This document shows, piece after piece, positions 22,337 to 28,199 of a stretch of 28,199 bases of DNA. The notes beneath the pieces are model-generated. The model was given only the letters and a program-made list of their open reading frames with translations, had not been told where the DNA came from and did no database searches. Position 1 is the stretch's first letter. Each line of letters begins with the position of its first letter. Source of the DNA: Silene noctiflora (Eukaryota > Streptophyta > Magnoliopsida > Caryophyllales > Caryophyllaceae); the NCBI GenBank assembly GCA_009801015.1, contig VHZZ01000933.1, positions 19,216 through 47,414 of the forward strand, in the 5' to 3' direction. The translations under genes and the position numbers were made by a program.

Positions 22337-23310
22337 GTGTACACAGTTTCGATTTTCTCAATAATGTCATCTCATATCAATAATCGTATCCTGAATGCTA
22401 CAATTGGTCAATTATACATTATAACAGAAGTATCAGCATGACAAACATTATAGCATATCAGACAGAAATATAACATGGGACGGTATGACAATCATAATAT
22501 GAAATTAACAATAAAATTAATATAACCGATTATTTCTAATCTCTTATTTCAAATGTAAACAATTACTTATATCGACGGAGGGTCCCGAAATCATACCATA
22601 CAGGCATAAGAGACCTTGTTTTTTTCGCTTAGTGTTACCCTATCATTATACCCTCCCCTAGCATAATCTAATCCCACACTTGTTTATTCGCCTTTTTCCG
22701 TTTTTACTACTCAGCCATGGTTGATTTTTTTCCGTGGATGTTTTATACTACATACACATATGTTTGGTGAGTCACTAAGAAAGGCTACGTGGGCTTTGTG
22801 TAATTTTTGTCCTTTTTTTTTTTTTTCCTTTTCCTTTTTGTTTGATAATTATCACAAATAGTAAAACGAAGAGGATTTTACGGGTTACTTCTAATATGAG
22901 TCCCGACCAATATACTGTTAGTGAATTTCTAACGTGGAGCCATTTTCGTGTATACAGAACAATATACGAGTCTACTCTATAAAATCTCTAATGGTCCTAT
23001 TACTATATAAATACTATTATTTTTTTTCCGGTATTACATAGAGTCAACAACTCTGAACCCAGATATGAAACTTTTCAACCGAACACCATGTGAGGTAGCC
23101 TCAAAACAGGATACGAACTTAGCCTCCCTAGTAGAAGTAGCCGTCAAGGTTTACTTCACACTCCTCCATGACACAACTCCATCAGCTAGCATAAACACCT
23201 ATCCTGATATGGATTTACTATCCTGATATGGATTTACATGAATCTATGCAACCAGGATAGTCAGAGTTGGAGTAACCAACCACTTCAAGATTCTCAGTTC
23301 GTCTATACAT

Positions 23311-24690
23311 AAGCATGTAATCCTTGGTACCTTGAAGGTATCTCAACACTTTCTTTGCAGCCTTTCAGTGATCAAGACCTGGGTTACTCTGATATCTTCC
23401 TAACACTCCAACCGCATATGCAATGCCGGGTCTGATACAGACCTGAGCATACATAATGCTACCAACAACTGAAGCATATGAAATATTTTTCATTTGTTCT
23501 CTTTTAATGTCATTCCTGGGGCACTAATCCAAGCATAACTGGTCACCTTTCACAATTGGTAGTACACTTGGTGAACAATCTTTCATCCTGAATCTTTCAA
23601 GTANTTTATTGATATAGGCCTCTTGAGACGTCCCAAAATGCCTCGAGATTTATCTCTATGGATCTTAATACCAATGACATAAGATGCCTTACCCATATCC
23701 TTCATATCAAAATTACTTGAAGGGAATTGTTTCACCTCATGTAGCAACCATTTATCATTGGTTGCTAGCAAAATACCATCCACATACAACACTAGAAAAC
23801 AAACTTTACTCCCACTGGCCTTAAGATATATACATTGATCCATTATATTTTCTTCGAAACCGAATGAAGAAATAATTTCATGGAACTTCTTATACCATTG
23901 GCGGAAATCTTGTTTTAAACCGTATATGGATTTATTTAGCTTACAAACCAAATGCTCACTATCTTTAGAGAAGAATCCTTCAGGTTATTTCATATAAACC
24001 TCTTCCTCTAAATCACCACTGAGAAATGTCGTTTTCACATCCCTCTGATGTAACTCGTAATCAAAATGAGCTACTAATGCCATGACAACTCGAAGAGAAT
24101 ATTTCTTTGATACAGGAGAAAAAGTCTTTGTGTAGTCAATTCCTTCCCTTTGAGTGAATCATTTAGCAACGAGTCTTGCCTTATGTCTCTCGATGTTGCC
24201 AAGTGAATCTCTTTTAGTCTTATAAACCCACTTGCACCCAATAGATTTTACACCATCATGCAATATAACGAGATCCCAAACCCGATTAGATGCCATAGAA
24301 TTCATCTCTTGTTTCATAGCATTCATCTATAAGTTAGAATCTGTAGAACTTACGGCTTGTGAAAATGACATAGGATCATTATCAGCTCCAACATTATAAT
24401 CCAATTTTTGTAGATATACTTCATAGTCATCAGGAATAGATAATCTCCTTTCACAAATAGATCTTCTTAATGGAACTTGTTCATCCTGTGAACTTCTTCC
24501 TCATTATGATCTACCATATTTTGATCGGGACATTTTTTGGAATTTCTATCACTGGTTCTCTAACACTCGATTGAACTTGAGGAGTGTGAATGACAACCAA
24601 TCTGTCATTTGAATCACGGGATGAAACTTCATGATGATCCCTCTCCAGGACAATGTCTTGAATTATGTCACTCCCACTTATCAAGTCATT
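23311..24690 (-). pseudogene. Copia reverse transcriptase, inactivated
   Basis: Readable segments run right to left: VVMALVAHFDYELHQRDVKT and FLSGDLEEEVYMK (about 24010-24110), LNKSIYGLKQ..RQWYKKFHE and FLVLYVDGILLATND (frame 23583-23951), then MKNISYASVVGSIMYAQVC and KVLRYLQGTKDYMLMYRRT (about 23311-23470). The catalytic box is YVDG instead of the invariant YVDD. Stops interrupt it at about 24160 (before FTQREGIDY), 23986 (before PEGFF), about 23526 and about 23367, and there is a frameshift near 23630. An ambiguous base lies at 23604. Clearly dead. Confidence 0.9.
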
Positions 24691-25729
24691 CTAAAGAAAT
24701 TTAGCATTTCTTGATTCCACAGTCCTTGTACTATGAGACGGACAATAGAATCTATAACCCTTGGACTTTTCAGCATATCCAATAAAATACCCACTAATAG
24801 TCCTTGGATCAAGTTTCTTTTCTTGTGGATTATACACTCTCACCTCCGACGGGCTTCCCCAAATGCGTATATGTCTCAAACTCGGTTTCCATCCTTTAAA
24901 TAACTCAAAAGGTGTGTTAGACACAGCCTTGGAAGGAACCCAATTTAATATATACGCTGCTGTCTTAAGAGCATCAACCCACAAAAATAAAGGAAGTTTA
25001 ACATTACTTCTCATACAAAGCACCATCTCAATTAATGTCATATTTCTTCTTTCTATTACACCATTCTGGTCTGGAGAACCAGGCATAATGTATTGGGCAA
25101 CAATCCCATGCTCTTGAAGAAATTTAGCAAATGGACCAGGTGCTTGTCTGTTCTCAGTGTATCTACCATAGGTAGTCACCACGTCGATCAGATCTCACAA
25201 TCTTAATGCGCTTACCAGATAGATTCTCTACTTTAGCCTTAAACAATTTATAGGCATCAAAAGCTTCGTCCTTAGAACGAAGTAAGTAAAGATACATATA
25301 ACGTGAGTAATCATCAATAAAGGTGATAAAATATTTTGGATCATTAGCGTTCATGTCCGGACAACAAATATNCNTANGTATGATTTCTAATAGGCTAGAA
25401 CTCCTCTTTGCACCTTTCTTAGACATGTTAATTTGCTTACCCTTAATGCAGCTAACACAAGTATCAAAATCAGCAAAGTCTAAAGTATCAAGTACTCCAT
25501 CCTTTACTCTCTCAATGAAGATATGTCCCAATCTCTGGTGCCACAAAATAGAGGAATTATCATTCATAATACAACATTTTAAACCAGCATTGACATGCAT
25601 AGAATTATGAGTGATATTATTTTTCAATTCAAGACGATATAAATTATCAGACAAAATACCATAACCAATAATTTCAGAATTTCTGAAAACACTGAATCCA
25701 GAATCTGAAAAGTTAAAGGTAGAACCCAA
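24691..25729 (-). pseudogene. Copia GAG-pre-integrase and integrase, frameshifted
   Basis: Two overlapping frames: 25729-25163 and 25182-24691. The first holds the HHCC zinc-binding domain (H64, H69, C91, C94 of that frame; WHQRLGH and CVSC) and the start of the catalytic core (FITFIDDYSRY, VRSDRRGDY with Asp181). The second resumes at TYGRYTENRQAPGPFAKF, with the catalytic Glu in DQNGVIERRN and the C-terminal ISGYFIGYAEKSKGYRFY. A one-base insertion near 25170 separates them. The codons around the first catalytic Asp contain three ambiguous bases (25372, 25374, 25377), so that residue cannot be read. Confidence 0.92.
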
Positions 25730-25731
25730 AG

Positions 25732-25992
25732 TTACAGTCTTGATACTGAAATCAAATTTTTAGAGAAATTTGGAACATAAAATGTCTTTTCCAAATGCAA
25801 AATAAAACCACTACTTAATATTAAACTGCATGTCCCAATGGCCTCCACATGTGAACTAATCTGGTTTCCTAAATAGGCTAAAAGTTCACTGCCCACTAGT
25901 TTCCTTAGGTTTGTCATACCCTCCAAGGTATTCAAAACATGGATTATAGTTCCAAAATCAATCCACCATGTATTATGATTAACATTAACCAT
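25732..25992 (-). pseudogene. Copia aspartic protease, active site altered
   Basis: The 86-residue frame has the Copia protease opening WWIDFGTIIHVLN, where the catalytic D-S/T-G triad reads D-F-G. The end FYVPNFSKNLISVSRL is typical. The reading frame then breaks before the GAG-pre-integrase section. The protease normally cuts the polyprotein; here the loss of the Ser/Thr and the downstream frameshift argue it is inactive. Confidence 0.87.
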
Positions 25993-26190
25993 ATTAGATT
26001 CATAACAAACAAACGCATGATAATTACCTTTCTATATTAGCCAAGCCTTAAACTTAATGCAACCAATCTTCATGTGTCCCTTCTTTTTACAGAAGAAACA
26101 CGTAGACTCCTTCTTAATGGTTGGCTCAGTTGAAATCTTTCCCTTTCCCTTATCTTTAGTGTGACCCTTTTGCCTCTTTGATGGTGGGAT
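25993..26190 (-). pseudogene. Copia gag C-terminus with CCHC zinc knuckle
   Basis: The minus strand encodes a basic linker (KRQKGHTKDKGKGK) and the nucleocapsid knuckle CFFCKKKGHMKIGC (C-x2-C-x4-H-x4-C), all ligands present. A TAG stop follows at about 26040, before KGNYHAFVCYESN and the protease. The rest of gag is absent: similarity stops at about 26190. Confidence 0.8.
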
Positions 26191-27370
26191 TTGTCGTCAA
26201 CTCCCAATAAAAAACAATTTATAGAAAACCCAAACTAATTAGTATAATAAGGGTGTCGAACCACAAGGATGACGGGGTTAGATTGGCATAAGTCTTTGTA
26301 TTGCTCTAGTTTAGTCGGATGCAAGACATGTGAATGATTAACTATGCTAACAAACTAGGCTACGATATGAAGTAAACACACTCACACAAGAACGAAACAA
26401 AGAGTAGAGAAGTTAGGGTTTCTGGTTCGTCTAGGTAGGTAGAGGGAGATGCAAAGGTTTACTAGAAATGGGTCAAGTTAACAGTCAAGGTTTAGTCCTA
26501 ATGTCTTAGACCTACCTTAAGCTTACCACAATACTTTCGTATCATGTCAAACTCATCACATACAAGCTATCAAACACCCCTATTCATCGTCATGCAAAGA
26601 GATATTAGCATAAGTCAAAGAAAGACACAAACTTTCGTTCACACATTTCATCGAACACCTTCAATGCAAGTATGTAAAGACTCGATAACCATACACTACT
26701 CAAACATAATTGCAACAAATGACATGAAAGATTGAGACTTTAACAAGAACAAAGCAAGAACAAGCATAATGTAAAGACAAGTAATTAACTAGAAATGAAC
26801 ATGTAAATAAATGAAATAACATGAAATTAGGAGAAGAATTATACCCATAAATAATTAAAGGAGGAAACTTGGATTGATTAATAAGGATGAATGTCTTCTT
26901 CCTTCAAATTTCAACCCAAAACTAAATGTAAACTATTAAGAAAATTAAGATATTGAATAAACTAAATAGTAATTGAAATTATATTAAAGAAATATTACAA
27001 CTTTAATTTGAGATACTACCAAGGATTTCTAATTTTCTAAACTAAAATATGAATACTAATCTAAACTAATGTAAGTAGATAGTAGTGTAAGTGGTAGTCT
27101 AATGTGAGTGCTTCTGAAAATCTAAGACTCCTCTCCTTTTATACTAGATTTGGACCTAATTACTGATTTGAACAAACAGCCCAATTACTCTCCTAATCCC
27201 CTCTTAATACTCTAAACTAAGCCTAGAATTGAGGCTAAGGGCCTCGTTTATACTACTAATCTTGGCCCATCCTATCTTCATAATAACCTCCTATTATTTC
27301 ATTGTCCTATTTTATAATTTCCAAAAGCAAACAATAAAAACGACATTTAACAACACGCAAAACGTAGCTA
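26191..27370 (-). mobile_element. Retrotransposon-type promoter/leader fragment, lineage unassigned
   Basis: On the minus strand a TATAAAAGGAGAGG box (about 27143-27130) is followed by a long AT-rich, ATG-poor leader. Near its end are CCTTGTGGTTCGACACCC and GGGAGTTGACGACAAAT, phrases I associate with leaders of plant LTR retrotransposons. There is no coding domain to assign a lineage. The leader runs straight into the Copia gag at about 26190. The open frame at 26544-26735 has no recognisable similarity. Confidence 0.4.
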
Positions 27371-27422
27371 TTCTTCTCGTTTCGATGTCTAGGCCGGTTG
27401 ACCGGCGGCTGTCGTTGGCACC

Positions 27423-27564
27423 GGCTGGGAAGTTTCTGCCTCAAAATGGTTGAATTGCACGTAGTGGTGATGGGAGCCGGCAGGCCGTCCGCCGGTGAGG
27501 CCATTGGCTGGGAAGCTTCTGTCTCAATTGCTCTTTATTTCATTTTAGTGGTGCTAGGAGCCGG
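27423..27564. repeat. Imperfect tandem repeat, period about 83 bp
   Basis: GGCTGGGAAGYTTCTGYCTC .. GTGGTG.T.GGAGCCGG occurs at 27423-27480 and 27506-27564. It sits in a locally GC-rich patch unlike its AT-rich surroundings. Confidence 0.7.
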
Positions 27565-27599
27565 TGTGGCGGCGGCCGGTTGGCCAGCAGGGGAAGAAA

Positions 27600-28020
27600 A
27601 TGCGAGATGGATGGTGCAATTGATTTTGGCACTGATATGGTGGTCGTGGATGAGTTGTGGTGTTGCTGGTGGTGGTCTATGGTGGTGGTGGATTGCTGAT
27701 GAACGATTGGTGGTAAGTTAATGGTGATGTAGATAGTATGGTGATTGATGATGGACGAAAATGGTGGGTTATTAATGGTGATGGTGAATTGTGAAATGGT
27801 GAAAGTTTATGATGATCAAGGATGATACGGTGGAGAAGGTGATGGTTATGGTGGTGACGATGGTAAAGGGGACACCTTGATGAAGAAGGTTGTTGATGGA
27901 GTTTGATCAAGTGTTGATGATGATGGTCGATGGTTGTGATGAAGGGTGATGATGGACGAAAATGGTGTTGTCTGAAGGTGAAGTGATCGCGAGGAAGAAG
28001 AAGGGTCAAGGTCAATATTG
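27600..28020. repeat. Low-complexity GGT/GAT-rich tract
   Basis: Dense GATGG, GGTGGT and GGTGATG phrases. They give His/Pro/Ser-rich open frames on the minus strand and Gly/Trp-rich ones on the plus strand, with no domain. Treated as degenerate repeat, not a gene. Confidence 0.7.
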
Positions 28021-28124
28021 ACCTTGACTTTTCTCATTGAAACACAATTCGCTTCGCTTCCAATTGCAATCCCGCCTAACGATCTCGTCTCACTGCATTA
28101 TTTAAATTAAAACAATGAATAATG

Positions 28125-28199
<75 letters not shown>
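28125..28199. repeat. (ATA)n / (AAT)n microsatellite at window edge
   Basis: About 25 perfect trinucleotide units, continuing beyond the window. Confidence 0.97.

Larger units (their letters stand above)
21680..23043 (-). mobile_element. Solo LTR (1354 bp) nested in Copia RNase H, 5-bp target duplication
   Basis: The insert 21685-23038 begins and ends with TG..CA, has TGTAA/TTACA inverted ends, and is flanked by a perfect 5-bp repeat TAGAG (21680-21684 and 23039-23043). No internal polyprotein is present, so it is a single LTR left by recombination. Minus orientation is favoured because an AATAAA at 21732-21727 then lies near its 3' end. The terminal style (TGTAATACC..GGAGTTACA) recalls Ty3/gypsy LTRs, which is an inference. 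Confidence 0.87.
21429..23300 (-). pseudogene. Copia RNase H fragment, split by the solo LTR
   Basis: The C-terminal half (21429-21684) keeps MYCDNSAGVFMTKNNRSGSR, KHIDIKYLAIKERV and ADPLTKGMP. The N-terminal half (about 23044-23300) keeps SWRSVKQTLTATST and FVSCFEATSHGV. The two halves join at the target site of the LTR at 21685-23038. Before that, an exact 19-bp duplication at 23200-23237 shifts the frame. The family's role is degrading template RNA during reverse transcription; this copy cannot make an intact enzyme. Confidence 0.88.
20716..26190 (-). mobile_element. Decayed Ty1/copia retrotransposon, 5'-truncated, interrupted by a solo LTR
   Basis: Minus-strand order: gag zinc knuckle, protease, GAG-pre-integrase, integrase, reverse transcriptase, RNase H, polypurine tract (21173-21163), then a single 3' LTR beginning TGTAAGATATTTC at 21162. 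This protease-integrase-RT-RNase H order is diagnostic of Copia; it resembles TNT1-94-like plant polyproteins. The LTR end near 20716 (..AAAAACA) is tentative because the 5' LTR is absent. The coding region is broken by many stops and frameshifts and by the 1354-bp LTR at 21685-23038. Gag ends at about 26190 against foreign sequence. Confidence 0.9.

Noticed and set aside
27677-28037. His/Pro/Ser-rich minus-strand frames
   Set aside because: Produced by a GGT/GAT low-complexity tract; no domain, and composition is typical of repeat translation.

Overview
This is a nuclear plant window. The evidence is split genes with GT..AG introns, high AT content, plant-type protein families, and plant Copia, Helitron, MITE, LINE and solo-LTR remnants. 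The flavour (short TACTCCGTA-type motifs, foldback elements built on GTGACGG) fits a eudicot, possibly Caryophyllales, but this is a weak inference. I recognise three host genes; everything else is transposon-derived or unassigned non-coding DNA.

Positions 1-6250 hold the 3' part of a plus-strand galacturonokinase gene (GHMP kinase family). Ten exons are visible between 739 and 6103; the N-terminal exon(s) lie upstream of the window. Its 1.36-kb intron carries an apparent reverse-oriented Helitron 3' end. Positions 6260-8265 are the tail-to-tail spacer to the next gene. They contain a 187-bp MITE with a perfect 9-bp target duplication, a 284-bp insert flanked by 22-bp direct repeats, and a perfect 36-bp tandem duplication. 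Positions 8266-10343 are a minus-strand gene with three short coding exons for a 64-residue APC13 (BONSAI) orthologue of the anaphase-promoting complex; a second MITE of about 280 bp sits in its long intron. Positions 11831-13036 are an intronless minus-strand gene for an ATL-type RING-H2 E3 ligase.

From about 13.5 kb onward I see no intact host gene. A non-autonomous Helitron spans about 15058-17887. It contains three diverged tandem modules, one of which was hit by a 76-bp tRNA-like/SINE-like insertion. A 5'-truncated LINE with a 10-bp target duplication lies at 18923-19428. A decayed minus-strand Ty1/copia element runs from about 20.7 to 26.2 kb; it is broken by many stops and frameshifts, has lost active-site residues, and is itself split by a 1354-bp solo LTR with a perfect 5-bp target duplication. 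The Copia gag ends abruptly at about 26190 against an unrelated promoter/leader-like repeat. The window closes with low-complexity repeats and an (AAT)n microsatellite running off the edge.

The three genes do not form a functional unit: sugar salvage, cell-cycle ubiquitination and ubiquitin ligation are simply neighbours. I found no convincing new biological system. The best second-look items are the nested transposon structures and the transposon insertions inside introns.
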